Source: JBCBSZ01 sp039818945 (GTDB lineage Bacteria; Actinomycetota; Acidimicrobiia; Acidimicrobiales; Poriferisodalaceae). From it: 64,000 nucleotides of DNA. Positions 7,927 to 16,456 of the stretch are shown piece after piece. The stretch is from assembly GCA_039818945.1 (NCBI GenBank), contig JBCBSZ010000005.1, forward strand, positions 62,001 to 126,000, in the 5' to 3' direction. The notes beneath the pieces are model-generated. The model was not told where the DNA came from and searched no databases. It worked only from the letters and a program-made list of their open reading frames with translations. Numbering within the stretch: the stretch's first letter is position 1; each line of letters starts with the position of its first letter. The position numbers and the translations under genes were made by a program.

Positions 7927-8901
7927 ATGAAGGCTGTGGTGTGCAAGGAGTTCGGTCCGCCCGAGAACCTGGTGGTGGAGGAGGTGGACGACCTGGTCCC
8001 CGGCGAGGGGCAGCTCCTCATCGACGTCGAGGCGGCTGCGGTGACGTTCCCCGACACGCTGATGCTCGAGGACAAGTACCAGTTCAAGACCGGCCTGCCG
8101 TACATCCCCGGCACCGAGGGGGCCGGTGTGGTGGTGGCGGTCGGCGACGGGGTCGAGGGCTGGTCGGTCGGCGACCGCGCCGCCGGCGGGCTGGGCACGA
8201 CCGGCGCCTACGCGGAGCAGATGGTGTTCCCGGCCGCCGGGGCTCGACGCGTGCCGGACAACGTGTCGTTCGAGGCCGTCACCGGGCTGAACTACGCCCA
8301 CGGCACCACCCTCTACGGCCTGCGCTACCGGGCCGACCTGCAGCCGGGCGAGACGATGCTCGTCACGGGAGCTGCGGGGGCGGTCGGTCTCTCCGCCATC
8401 GAGATCGGCAAGCTGATGGGCGCCCGGGTGATCGCCGCCGCGTCGAGCGACGAGAAGCTCGACCTGTGCCGCGTGGCCGGCGCCGACGAGACGATCAACT
8501 ACTCGGACGAGAACCTCAAGGAGCGGGCCAAGGAGCTCAGCGGCGGCCAGGGCGTCGACGTCGTCTACGACTGCGTCGGTGGCGACAAGGCCGAGCTGGC
8601 GCTGCGTGCGATCGGCTGGGAGGGCCGGTTCCTCGTCATCGGCTTCACCGCCGGCATCCCGGCGATCCCGCTGAACCTGGCGCTGCTCAAGAGCTGCCAG
8701 ATCATCGGCGTCTTCTACGGCGCCATGACGGGTCGCGAGCCCGAGAAGAGCGCGGCGATCAGCGACCAGCTCATCGAGTGGGTGGCCGCCGGCGACCTCC
8801 AGCCCCACGTCTCGGGGCGGTACCCGCTCGATCGTGCCGCCGAGGCGCTGCGGGCGCTGATCGACCGCAAGGCGGCCGGCAAGCTGGTCGTCACGCCCTG
8901 A
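7927..8901 (+). CDS. NADPH:quinone oxidoreductase family protein (zinc-independent MDR)
   Basis: This 324-residue medium-chain dehydrogenase/reductase has an N-terminal GroES-like domain (MKAVVCKEFGPPENLVVEE) and a C-terminal Rossmann domain with VTGAAGAVGLSAIEIGKLMGA (in the AxGGVG position). It lacks the catalytic zinc ligands of alcohol dehydrogenases, as expected for quinone oxidoreductases. Such enzymes reduce quinones, enones or enoyl-type carbonyls with NADPH. Monocistronic: leaderless -10 upstream and a convergent gene immediately downstream. Confidence 0.85.
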   Translation: MKAVVCKEFGPPENLVVEEVDDLVPGEGQLLIDVEAAAVTFPDTLMLEDKYQFKTGLPYIPGTEGAGVVVAVGDGVEGWSVGDRAAGGLGTTGAYAEQMVFPAAGARRVPDNVSFEAVTGLNYAHGTTLYGLRYRADLQPGETMLVTGAAGAVGLSAIEIGKLMGARVIAAASSDEKLDLCRVAGADETINYSDENLKERAKELSGGQGVDVVYDCVGGDKAELALRAIGWEGRFLVIGFTAGIPAIPLNLALLKSCQIIGVFYGAMTGREPEKSAAISDQLIEWVAAGDLQPHVSGRYPLDRAAEALRALIDRKAAGKLVVTP

Positions 8902-8905
8902 CGAC

Positions 8906-8918
8906 GGCGCTCAGCGCC
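8906..8918. terminator. Weak hairpin between convergent genes
   Basis: GGCGC-TCA-GCGCC sits across the 9-base gap between the oxidoreductase stop and the PPOX gene stop. It is short and lacks a T-tract, so it is only a possible bidirectional terminator. Confidence 0.25.
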
Positions 8919-9321
8919 AGCTCCGCCATCGATCGATCGTCACGGTGATCACCGCTCCGGGCAGGGCCACCTCCCGGTACTGCGAGTACTTCTCGACGAG
9001 CAACGTCAGCGCTCGATCGCGATCGGGGCCGTCCTCCACGATGCGCGCCGTGCCGTCGGCCCGGACCCACCAGAGCGCGTCCCAGTCCTCGTCGTAGTGA
9101 TCGACGAGGAACGTCACCGACGGGTGGGCGCGGATGTTGTCGAGGCGCTTGAGGGCGAGGGTGGACTTCGGTTTGGCGTCGACGGCGGTGTGCACGAGCT
9201 CGCCGTCGAGCACGAACGTGCACGGGACGAGGTGGGGGCTGCCGTCCTCGGTGATGGTCGCGAGCCGCGCCACCCTGGCCTCGCCGAAGCGACGCCGCAC
9301 GAGCTCGGTGTCGGCGGGCAT
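8911..9321 (-). CDS. PPOX-class (probably F420-dependent) oxidoreductase
   Basis: This 136-residue split-barrel protein resembles TIGR03668-type PPOX enzymes: ARVARLATITEDGSPHLVPC at the N-terminus, then PKSTLALKRLDNIRAHPSV and DWDALWWVRADGTARIV. The fold binds FMN or deazaflavin F420; in actinobacteria this subgroup usually uses F420. Substrate unknown. The ATG at 9321 shares one base with the stop of the upstream MFS gene (TGATG), so the two are coupled. Confidence 0.85.
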   Translation of the reverse strand: MPADTELVRRRFGEARVARLATITEDGSPHLVPCTFVLDGELVHTAVDAKPKSTLALKRLDNIRAHPSVTFLVDHYDEDWDALWWVRADGTARIVEDGPDRDRALTLLVEKYSQYREVALPGAVITVTIDRWRSWR

Positions 9322-10691
9322 CAGCTCACCGCGCAGACGAAGGCGGGACGGTCGACGGCTTGGGGGTGGGCCTCGGCCCGGGCGGCGGTGATGGTCAGCG
9401 AGCCGGCGAGCAGCACCGCCACCACACCGGCCGCCGGGGCGATCGCCACGCCGCGCCGCGGTGGGAGCTCGTCGGGTTCGGGGCGCTCGTCGATGAGGAG
9501 GTGGAGGATCGCCGCCGCGATCCCCAACCCGATCGCCGTCTGCCACGCGGCGTCGTAGGAGCCGGTGGCGTCGGCCAGCACACCACCCATCCACGCGCCG
9601 ACGAAGGCACCGGCCTGGTGCGAGAGGAACACGATCCCGAACAGCGCCCCGACGTTCGCCGTGCCGAAGAGCGAGGCGACGATGGCGGAGGTGCCCGGCA
9701 CCGTCGAGAGCCAGAGCACGCCGATGACCGCACCGAACACGATCGTGGTCGTCGCCGTCGTCGGCACGACGAGGTAGACGCCGATCACCACGGCCCTGGC
9801 CGCGTAGATCGAGGCGAGGATGTACGTGTGGGGGATGCGAGCCCCCAGCCACCCGGCGAGCAGCGATCCGAAGACGTTGAAGAGCCCGATCAGGGCCAGC
9901 GCCGACGAGGCCGCCGAGGCCGTGATGTCGAGGTCACCGATGTACGACGGGAGGTGGGTGGCGATGAACGTGACGTGGAAGCCGCACACGAAGAACGCCG
10001 CGTTGAGCAGCAGGTAGCTGCGGGAGCGGGCCGCTCGACGAAGGTCGTGGCCGAGCGATCGTGTCGGTCCGGCGTCCGCCGCCTGCTGGTCGGAGGCGTT
10101 GCCGCGCAGGGCCGGGGCGAGGAGGGCCATCGTCGCCGCGATCGCGGCGAACACGACGAGGACCGCCCGCCAGTCCATCCGATCGAGCAGCGCACGGGCG
10201 AGCGGGACCAGCAGGAACTGGCCCACCGAGCCCATCGCCGTGATGATCCCGAGCGCCATCGACCGGCGCTCGGGCGCGGCCATCCGACCCACCGACGCCA
10301 ACACGACGGCGAAGCTCGCGGATCCGGCGGCGATGCCGGTCACGAAGCCGTAGATCAGTAGCCCGCCCTCGGTGTCGGCGCCGGCCAGCACGACGATGCC
10401 GATGGCGTAGACGACCGCGCCGCCGACGATGACCCGTCCCGCGCCGTAGCGATCGGCGACCGCGCCGGCGATCGGCTGGGTGATCCCCCAGACGATGGCC
10501 TGGATGGCGATCGCCAGCGCGAACGGCGCCCGCTGGAGCCCGAGCTCGTCGATGACCGGGTCCTGGAAGAGGCCGAACGTGGACCGGACGCCGAGCGAGA
10601 TGGTGGCGATGAGGCTGCCGGCGACGAGGACGACCAGCGGAGCGGGTGCACCGAAGCGGTGCCCGTCGGTTCGCGCGTCGATCTGGGTCAC
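9321..10691 (-). CDS. MFS transporter, monocarboxylate/OFA-like
   Basis: This 456-residue MFS carrier starts in SLIATISLGVRSTFGLFQDP and has VADRYGAGRVIVGG at loop 2-3, ~12 TMs and a polar C-terminus. The N-terminal pattern is common in the OFA/MCT-like group that moves oxalate, formate or other monocarboxylates; the exact substrate cannot be read. The GTG at 10691 is supported by TAGCGT six bases upstream. It is translationally coupled to the PPOX gene downstream. Confidence 0.8.
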   Translation of the reverse strand: MTQIDARTDGHRFGAPAPLVVLVAGSLIATISLGVRSTFGLFQDPVIDELGLQRAPFALAIAIQAIVWGITQPIAGAVADRYGAGRVIVGGAVVYAIGIVVLAGADTEGGLLIYGFVTGIAAGSASFAVVLASVGRMAAPERRSMALGIITAMGSVGQFLLVPLARALLDRMDWRAVLVVFAAIAATMALLAPALRGNASDQQAADAGPTRSLGHDLRRAARSRSYLLLNAAFFVCGFHVTFIATHLPSYIGDLDITASAASSALALIGLFNVFGSLLAGWLGARIPHTYILASIYAARAVVIGVYLVVPTTATTTIVFGAVIGVLWLSTVPGTSAIVASLFGTANVGALFGIVFLSHQAGAFVGAWMGGVLADATGSYDAAWQTAIGLGIAAAILHLLIDERPEPDELPPRRGVAIAPAAGVVAVLLAGSLTITAARAEAHPQAVDRPAFVCAVS

Positions 10692-10697
10692 GGCGGC

Positions 10698-10703
10698 ACG
10701 CTA
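10698..10703 (-). promoter_or_regulatory. Putative -10 (TAGCGT), leaderless MFS-PPOX operon
   Basis: On the minus strand TAGCGT ends 6 bases before the GTG at 10691, matching the leaderless arrangement seen elsewhere in this window. Confidence 0.45.
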
Positions 10704-10785
10704 CCGACCCACACCGGAGCGGCCCCGACCGGTTTGCTCGTTGTGGGCCGCCCGGCGACGATCTCCTCGACGAGGGGGAGCGACG

Positions 10786-11574
10786 ATGACCGTCGGGATC
10801 GAGGACGTCGACGGCGTCCGGACCATCACGATCGACCGGCCGGGGCGGCGGAACGCCGTCGACCGGCCGACCGCCGAGGCGCTCGATCTCGCCTTCCGGG
10901 ACTTCGACGCCGACGACGCGCTCGATGTCGCGGTGCTCACGGGGGCGGGCGGCACCTTCTGCGCCGGCGCTGACCTCCACGGCCTCGGCGAGGGGCGCGG
11001 CAACCGCGTCGGCCTCGACCCGCCCGACTCGATCATCGGCACCCACGGCCCGATGGGCCCGACCCGCCTGCTGCTCTCGAAGCCGGTCATCGCAGCGGTC
11101 GAGGGCCACGCCGTCGCCGGTGGGCTGGAGCTCGCCGTCTGGTGCGACCTGAGAGTCGCCGGCGAGGACGCCGTGTTCGGGGTCTTCTGCCGTCGCTGGG
11201 GGGTACCACTCGTCGACGGTGGGACCGTCCGACTGCCCCGCCTGATCGGGCACTCCCACGCCCTCGACCTCATCCTGACCGGCCGTCCGGTCGGCGCCGA
11301 CGAGGCCCTGCGCATGGGCCTGGCCAACCGGGTCGTCCCGACCGGCCAGGCGCTCGACGCGGCCGTCGCCCTCGCCCAGCAGCTGCGCGCCTTCCCGCAG
11401 CGATGCCTGCGCACCGATCGGCTCAGCTCCTACGAGCAGTGGGGGTCGTCGCTGAGCGCGGCGATGTCGCGCGAGGTGACCCTGGGCCGGACCGTGATCG
11501 ACAGCGGCGAGACGGCCGCCGGTGCCCAACGCTTCGCGGCCGGCGAGGGTCGCGGCGGGGCGTTCCCGGCATGA
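10786..11574 (+). CDS. Crotonase/enoyl-CoA hydratase family protein
   Basis: This 262-residue crotonase has the oxyanion-hole motifs TFCAGADLHGL and GHAVAGGLELAVWCDLRVA; the first catalytic Glu (GGLELA) is kept. The second catalytic Glu of hydratases falls in a segment that here reads FGVFCRRWGVPLVDGG and has no Glu, so classical hydration is doubtful and another CoA-thioester reaction is possible. The ATG at 10786 has a GGGGGAG Shine-Dalgarno 5 bases upstream. It overlaps the sulfatase gene by ATGA. Confidence 0.85.
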   Translation: MTVGIEDVDGVRTITIDRPGRRNAVDRPTAEALDLAFRDFDADDALDVAVLTGAGGTFCAGADLHGLGEGRGNRVGLDPPDSIIGTHGPMGPTRLLLSKPVIAAVEGHAVAGGLELAVWCDLRVAGEDAVFGVFCRRWGVPLVDGGTVRLPRLIGHSHALDLILTGRPVGADEALRMGLANRVVPTGQALDAAVALAQQLRAFPQRCLRTDRLSSYEQWGSSLSAAMSREVTLGRTVIDSGETAAGAQRFAAGEGRGGAFPA

Positions 11575-13145
11575 GCGCCGAGACCGCGGGGTCGCGCCGG
11601 CCCAACGTCCTCGTCGTCGTCACCGACCAGCAGCGCGCCGACCACAACGGGTACCTCGGCAACCAGATGGTCCGCACCCCCTACCTCGACGCGGTCGCAG
11701 CCCGCGGCACGGTGTTCGAGAACGCCTGGGTCGCCAACCCGGTGTGCATGCCGAACCGGTCGTCGATCATGACGGGGCGCCTCCCGAGCGCGCACGGCGT
11801 GATCTTCAACGATCGATCGCTCGAATGGGGCGCGGGAACCCACGTCCGCCAGTTCCGCGCCGAGGGCTGGCGCACCGCGCTGATCGGCAAGTCGCACCTG
11901 CAACACGGCATGAGCCGCAACGCCACCTTCCCGGCCCGAGGCGCGGCGGCGATCGACCACGGCTACGGCACCGGCTGGGACACGTGGGAGGACGCCGAGC
12001 GCTACGAGGACGATCCGCCCGAGCTGCCCGACGACTTCTACGGGTTCGGCCACGTCGAGCTGTCCATCGACCACGGCGCTCGGGTGAGCGGCCACCACCT
12101 CCGCTGGGCCCTCGACCGCGGCGGTCGCTACGAGGATCTCGTCGTCCCGCTCACGGCCGACGCGCCGAGGCGGCGCGGCTCCGATCGCTGGTGGCAGATC
12201 TACGACCCGCCGTACGACGAGGAGCTGCACAGCACCAACTTCGTCACCGATCGGACCATCGCCTTCGTACGCGAGGCCGTCGCCGCCGGCGACCCCTTCT
12301 ATGTCTGGGCGTCGTTTCCCGATCCGCACCACCCGATGACGCCGCCGGGACGCTGGTTCGACCGGCACGACCCGGCCGACATGGAGCTGCCGGGCACGCG
12401 GTCCGATCCGCTCGATCGCGCGCCGGCCTACCTCCGGCAGCTGCAGCAGGGCACGGCTGCGGACCAGCTGGCGTGGGTGCTGCCCTTCGGCGCCTCCGAC
12501 GCCGATCTGGTCCGCGAGGCCATCGCGGCCACCTACGGGATGATCGAGCTCGTCGACGACGGGGTCGGCCGGATCCTGTCGGCGATCGAGGCGCTCGGCC
12601 AGCTCGACGACACCATCGTGGTCCTCACCGCCGACCACGGCGACATGATGGGTGACCACGGGCTGATGCTGAAGGGCTCGATGCCGTTCAACGGCACGCA
12701 GCGCGTCCCGCTCGTGGTCGCCGACCCCCGGCGAGGCTCCGGCCGATCGACGTCGCCGGCCAGCAGCATCGACCTCGCCCCGACGCTGCTCGAGCTGGCC
12801 GAGGTGACGCCGAACGACGGGATCCAGGGCCGGTCGCTCGTCCCGGTGCTCGACGATCCGTCGGCCGCCGTGCGGGACCACGTGCTCGTCGAGGACGACC
12901 TGCGCCCTCGGACGGCGAGGATCCTCGGCGTGCCGCACCGGATCCGCACGATCGTCGCCGATGACGGCACGAAGCTCACCCGGTTCAGCACCGGTGAGTC
13001 GATCCTCTTCGACCTCGCCGAGGACCCCGACGAGCTCCACGAGCTCGGCCACGCCGATCCCGCCCGGTTGGCCGCTGCGAACGACCGCCTGCTCGATGCC
13101 GTGCTCCTGGCGACCGACGACGCGAGGGGTGCTCCGGTCAGGTGA
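11571..13145 (+). CDS. Sulfatase (type I, Cys-formylglycine)
   Basis: This 524-residue alkaline-phosphatase-superfamily enzyme has the metal-binding start RPNVLVVVTDQQRADHNGY and the activation motif VCMPNRSSIMTGRLPS. The Cys of CxPxR would be converted to formylglycine. Metal residues also appear in LTADHGDMMGDHGL. No signal peptide is visible, so it is likely cytoplasmic and acts on imported sulfate esters or phosphonates. It is coupled to the crotonase, an unusual pairing that suggests a shared substrate path. Confidence 0.88.
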   Translation: MSAETAGSRRPNVLVVVTDQQRADHNGYLGNQMVRTPYLDAVAARGTVFENAWVANPVCMPNRSSIMTGRLPSAHGVIFNDRSLEWGAGTHVRQFRAEGWRTALIGKSHLQHGMSRNATFPARGAAAIDHGYGTGWDTWEDAERYEDDPPELPDDFYGFGHVELSIDHGARVSGHHLRWALDRGGRYEDLVVPLTADAPRRRGSDRWWQIYDPPYDEELHSTNFVTDRTIAFVREAVAAGDPFYVWASFPDPHHPMTPPGRWFDRHDPADMELPGTRSDPLDRAPAYLRQLQQGTAADQLAWVLPFGASDADLVREAIAATYGMIELVDDGVGRILSAIEALGQLDDTIVVLTADHGDMMGDHGLMLKGSMPFNGTQRVPLVVADPRRGSGRSTSPASSIDLAPTLLELAEVTPNDGIQGRSLVPVLDDPSAAVRDHVLVEDDLRPRTARILGVPHRIRTIVADDGTKLTRFSTGESILFDLAEDPDELHELGHADPARLAAANDRLLDAVLLATDDARGAPVR

Positions 13146-13148
13146 GGC

Positions 13149-14048
13149 TCACCGCCGCCGGATGTCGGTGCGCCGACCCCTCGGGGCCCGCCGGGGAGGG
13201 CGGACACCGGCGGCGAACGCCAGGCGGATGACCCGGTAGCGGTGCGGCCGGAACGGCTCGAGCAGCTCCACCATGCGCCGATCGTCGGCCCGGTGCTCGC
13301 GGGCGAGCATCCACGAGATCATCGAGGGCAGGCCGTCGTCGCCGAGGATGATCTCGTCGGCCTCACCCCACGTCTGGGTCGCGACGCAGCCGAGCGTCCA
13401 GGGCCCGATGCCGCTCACGGCGGCGAGTGCCGGTCGGACCTCGGCGAAGGGTCGGTCGGCGAGGTCCTGGCGACGGGCGACGAACCGGGCGGCCTCGCGC
13501 AGGTGGTTGGCCCGGCGGCGCTCGATGCCGAACCGGTGCAGGTCGGGGTAGGCGAGCCGGGCGACGGTCGCCGGCTCGGGCGGAGCGACGAGGCCGTCGA
13601 TCCCGTCGATGGGCGTGCCGAGCTCGAAGACGAGCCGGCGCCACTGGTCGGCGGCGTCCGCGGTGGTGATGCGCTGCTGGACGATGAACCAGGCGAGGTC
13701 GTGCCACAGCGTGCTGGTCCGGACGATCCGGTCGCCGCCGTGTCGCCGCCACAGGTCGCGCAACGGTGGGGCCTCGGGATCGAAGGAGGAGGCGTCGTCG
13801 TCGGTGCCGAGCAGGGCCGGCGCTCGATCCGCCAGCCAGTCGGCACCGTCGCCCGACGTCTTGACGGTCGCCACGTCGCCGCCGTCGACCCAGGTGACGA
13901 CGATCGCACCGACCCCGTCCGGGGTGATCGTCGCCCGCTCGAGCCGGCCCGGCGCCAGCCGGATGCAGGGGTCGCCCCGGAGGAACGTGAGCGGTCGCAG
14001 GGTGGTGAGGAGATCGATCCCGGCGACCGGGACGTGTCGCGACGCCAC
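13149..14048 (-). CDS. DNA-3-methyladenine glycosylase II-like protein (HhH-GPD)
   Basis: This 299-residue protein has an AlkA-type layout: an N-terminal beta-rich domain, then helices with the helix-hairpin-helix AAVSGIGPWTLGCVA and the catalytic-type Asp in ADEIILGDDGLPSM. WFIVQQRITTADA is the usual WxxIxxQQ-like segment. It would excise alkylated bases in base-excision repair. The Arg-rich C-terminus (RPPRRAPRGRRTDIRRR) may add DNA affinity. It is tail-to-tail with the sulfatase, 3 bases apart. Confidence 0.85.
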   Translation of the reverse strand: MASRHVPVAGIDLLTTLRPLTFLRGDPCIRLAPGRLERATITPDGVGAIVVTWVDGGDVATVKTSGDGADWLADRAPALLGTDDDASSFDPEAPPLRDLWRRHGGDRIVRTSTLWHDLAWFIVQQRITTADAADQWRRLVFELGTPIDGIDGLVAPPEPATVARLAYPDLHRFGIERRRANHLREAARFVARRQDLADRPFAEVRPALAAVSGIGPWTLGCVATQTWGEADEIILGDDGLPSMISWMLAREHRADDRRMVELLEPFRPHRYRVIRLAFAAGVRPPRRAPRGRRTDIRRR

Positions 14049-14112
14049 GCGGTGGGCTCAGCCGTGCGGTCGTGGTCGGCGGGTGGGGATCACCGGGCCG
14101 AGTATCCCTCGC

Positions 14113-14118
14113 TACCGT
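14113..14118 (+). promoter_or_regulatory. Putative -10 (TACCGT), leaderless DUF2461 gene
   Basis: TACCGT lies 7 bases before the GTG at 14126 and decides that start over an upstream ATG at 14072. Confidence 0.45.
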
Positions 14119-14125
14119 CGCCGTC

Positions 14126-14809
14126 GTGATCTCCCCGGCCGGGTTCGAGTTCCTCGCTCAACTGGAGGAGCACAACGAGCGCAGTTGGTTCGAGCCCCGC
14201 CGCGACGAGTTCCGCAGGCTGCTGGTCGACCCCCTCGTGGACGTGCTCGAGGCGGCTTCGCAGCAGCTCGGCGAGGGTCCGTGGCCGGTGTCGGGAGGCC
14301 GCCGGACGATCTTCCGGCAGCTGCGCGACCAGCGCTACGCCAAGGCGGAGCCGTACGCGACCGCCGTGCGAGCGCTGCTCACCAGCACCGGCTCGAAGCC
14401 GGCTCGCGAGGGATGCGTGCACGTCGAGGTCGCCGCGGGCGGGGGCTTCGTGGGGGTGGGCTTCCATCGGCCGCCCGCGGCGATGCTCGCTCCGATCCGG
14501 CGGCGTCTCCTCGACGAGCCCGACCGGTGGCGGGCGATCGTCGACGGCCTGCGCGCCGCCGGCCTCGAGCTCGCCGACGACCGGCTGGTCCGGATGCCCC
14601 GCGGCTTCGAGCCGTGGGTCGGGCACGAGCTGGCCCCCGACCTCCGCCTCCGATCGATCGAGCTGTCCCGGCGCCTCGACCGCGGCGACTGGGTCGAGTG
14701 CCGGGTCATCGGCGTGATCGTCGACACCGTGCGGGCGTCGATGCCCCTCCTGCGCTTCGGCAACGAGGCGGCCGGCTTCCCGCCCGCCCCCGGGGCGACA
14801 CCGGGCTGA
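14126..14809 (+). CDS. DUF2461 (TIGR02453 family) protein
   Basis: This 227-residue protein matches DUF2461: GFEFLAQLEEHNERSWFEP at the start, then a FRQLRDQRYAK-like segment and a Gly-rich GGFVGVGFHRP strand. No enzymatic function is established for the family. The GTG at 14126 is preferred over ATG 14072 because of the -10 upstream and because the family starts just before this segment. It is followed after 50 bases by a separately promoted LysE gene. Confidence 0.8.
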   Translation: MISPAGFEFLAQLEEHNERSWFEPRRDEFRRLLVDPLVDVLEAASQQLGEGPWPVSGGRRTIFRQLRDQRYAKAEPYATAVRALLTSTGSKPAREGCVHVEVAAGGGFVGVGFHRPPAAMLAPIRRRLLDEPDRWRAIVDGLRAAGLELADDRLVRMPRGFEPWVGHELAPDLRLRSIELSRRLDRGDWVECRVIGVIVDTVRASMPLLRFGNEAAGFPPAPGATPG

Positions 14810-14846
14810 TCGGCGAACTCGGTCGGGGACCCCCTCGGGTTGGGGT

Positions 14847-14852
14847 TAGCGT
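14847..14852 (+). promoter_or_regulatory. Putative -10 (TAGCGT), leaderless LysE gene
   Basis: TAGCGT ends 7 bases before the ATG at 14860. Confidence 0.45.
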
Positions 14853-14859
14853 CGGCCCG

Positions 14860-15474
14860 ATGTCGATCGAGTTCCTCCTCACCTCCCTGGTCGTCGTGAT
14901 CATCCCCGGCACCGGCGTCGTCTACACGGTCGCCTGCGCCATCTCCGGTGGGTGGCGCCGGGGCGCCTTCGCCGCGCTCGGTTGCACCCTCGGGATCGTC
15001 CCCCACCTCCTGGCCGCCCTGCTCGGCCTCTCCGGGGTGATGCAGGTCGGCGCCGCGGCCTTCGAGGTCGTGCGCTGGGCCGGCGTCGCCTACCTGGTGT
15101 TCATGGGCGTCTCGATGATCCGCAGCGGCGGCGCCCTCCAGGTCGACGGCGAGGAGCGGAGCAGCGCCTCGATGGCCGTGGTCGTGCGCCGCGGGATCGT
15201 GCTCAACCTGCTCAACCCGAAGCTCACCGTCTTCTTCTTCGCCTTCCTGCCCCAGTTCCTCGACTCGACGCCTCGCCCCCTCGACCCGGGCCTGATCGCG
15301 CTCAGCCTGATCTTCATGGCGATGACCTTCGTCGTGTTCCTCGGCTACGCATCACTGAGCGCGGCCGCCCGCGACCGGGTGCTCGAACGACCCGCCGTGC
15401 TCCGCTGGGTCCAGCGCACCCTCGGCACGCTGCTGCTCGCGTTCGGGCTCCGACTGGCCACCGCGGATCGCTGA
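14860..15474 (+). CDS. LysE family translocator
   Basis: This 204-residue membrane protein has about six hydrophobic segments. It begins MSIEFLLTSLVVVIIPGTGV, the family's N-terminal Pro-Gly-Pro/Gly region, and has GIVLNLLNPKLTVFFFAFLP, the conserved NPK segment of LysE/RhtB exporters. It probably exports an amino acid or related small molecule; substrate unknown. Expressed from its own leaderless promoter. Confidence 0.88.
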   Translation: MSIEFLLTSLVVVIIPGTGVVYTVACAISGGWRRGAFAALGCTLGIVPHLLAALLGLSGVMQVGAAAFEVVRWAGVAYLVFMGVSMIRSGGALQVDGEERSSASMAVVVRRGIVLNLLNPKLTVFFFAFLPQFLDSTPRPLDPGLIALSLIFMAMTFVVFLGYASLSAAARDRVLERPAVLRWVQRTLGTLLLAFGLRLATADR

Positions 15475-15508
15475 CGCGACTCCGACGGCAGGCAGCCGAC
15501 GTTCGACC

Positions 15509-15514
15509 TAGGTT
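15509..15514 (+). promoter_or_regulatory. Putative -10 (TAGGTT), leaderless hydrolase gene
   Basis: TAGGTT ends 6 bases before the ATG at 15521. Confidence 0.4.
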
Positions 15515-15520
15515 GGCGCC

Positions 15521-16306
15521 ATGGCGACGGCGACGATCAACGGCATCTCGATCCGATACGAGGACAGCGGCGGCGACGGGCCGGCCGTGCTCTTCAGCCA
15601 CGGCTTCCTGATGGACCACACGATGTTCGACCTGCAGGTCGACGCGCTCGCTCCCGACTTCCGGTGCATCCGGTGGGACGAGCGTGGCTTCGGCGACACG
15701 CCGGCACCCGGCCCGTTCTCGTACTGGGACTCCGCCGCCGATGCCCTCGGCCTGCTCGACCACCTCGGCATCGACTCGGCGGTGCTGGTCGGGATGTCCC
15801 AGGGCGGCTTCCTGTCGCTGCGCGCCGCGCTCACGGCGCCCGAGCGGGTGCGAGGGCTGGTGCTGATCGACTCGGCGGCCGACGTCGACGACGCCGAGAC
15901 CCTGGAGGGCTACCAGGGGATGCTCCACGTCATGTCCAACGGCACCGACGAGGAGATCGCCGGGCTGTTCCTCGGCGTCTCGGACCTGATCCTCGGCGAC
16001 GAGCAGCTCGCCGCCGAGTGGATCCCCCGGTGGCATCAGGTCGACCGGGCGGGCCTGGCCACGGCCGGCGGAGCGCTGCTCGAGCGCGACGACGTGTCCG
16101 GTCGGCTGGGTGAGATCACCTGCCCGGTGCTGGTCGTGCACGGGACCGCCGATCAGGCGATCTCGGTCGAGCGGGCCGAGGCGGTGTGCGCCGGGGTGCC
16201 GGACTGCCGCGGCGTGATCAAGGTGGAGGGCGCCGCCCACGCGCCGAACATGACCCACCCCGACGAGGTCAACCCGCCCCTGCGCGAGTTCCTCGACGCC
16301 ATCTGA
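15521..16306 (+). CDS. Alpha/beta-fold hydrolase
   Basis: This 261-residue hydrolase has the oxyanion segment LFSHGFLMDHTMF, the nucleophile elbow VGMSQGGF (Ser), an acid in VVHGTADQAIS and the His in EGAAHAPNMTHPD. It is the size of non-haem haloperoxidase/lactonase-like or esterase members. The substrate cannot be inferred and there is no operon partner. No signal peptide is visible, so it is cytoplasmic. Confidence 0.88.
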   Translation: MATATINGISIRYEDSGGDGPAVLFSHGFLMDHTMFDLQVDALAPDFRCIRWDERGFGDTPAPGPFSYWDSAADALGLLDHLGIDSAVLVGMSQGGFLSLRAALTAPERVRGLVLIDSAADVDDAETLEGYQGMLHVMSNGTDEEIAGLFLGVSDLILGDEQLAAEWIPRWHQVDRAGLATAGGALLERDDVSGRLGEITCPVLVVHGTADQAISVERAEAVCAGVPDCRGVIKVEGAAHAPNMTHPDEVNPPLREFLDAI

Positions 16307-16330
16307 GCCGGCCGAAATCCGGTCGACGTC

Positions 16331-16346
16331 GGCGGCGGGTGCCGCC
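16331..16346 (+). promoter_or_regulatory. Hairpin just upstream of the mini-ORF -10
   Basis: GGCGGC-GGGT-GCCGCC abuts TACCGT at 16347. It may terminate hydrolase transcription or act as an operator next to the -10. Confidence 0.35.
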
Positions 16347-16352
16347 TACCGT
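16347..16352 (+). promoter_or_regulatory. Putative -10 (TACCGT) before a three-codon ORF
   Basis: TACCGT ends 7 bases before an ATG at 16360. This predicts a leaderless transcript whose first ORF is ATG-CGC-AAG-TGA. Confidence 0.4.
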
Positions 16353-16359
16353 CGCCCTC

Positions 16360-16371
16360 ATGCGCAAGTGA
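16360..16371 (+). other. Three-codon leaderless mini-ORF (MRK-stop) with overlapping anti-Shine-Dalgarno
   Basis: ATG CGC AAG TGA follows the -10 at leaderless spacing. The bases from its stop onward (GAGCTCCT, 16370-16377) are perfectly complementary to AGGAGCTC at 16448-16455, which contains the Shine-Dalgarno of the next ORF. A ribosome stopping here could keep that site free. This is a sequence-based inference with no homology support. Confidence 0.35.
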
Positions 16372-16456
16372 GCTCCTGCACGCCGTGTGCGTGCGCTGAT
16401 CCCTCCCGGCCGTCGCCCGGCCGCGTCCGATCCGTCCTTCGTCACGGAGGAGCTCC

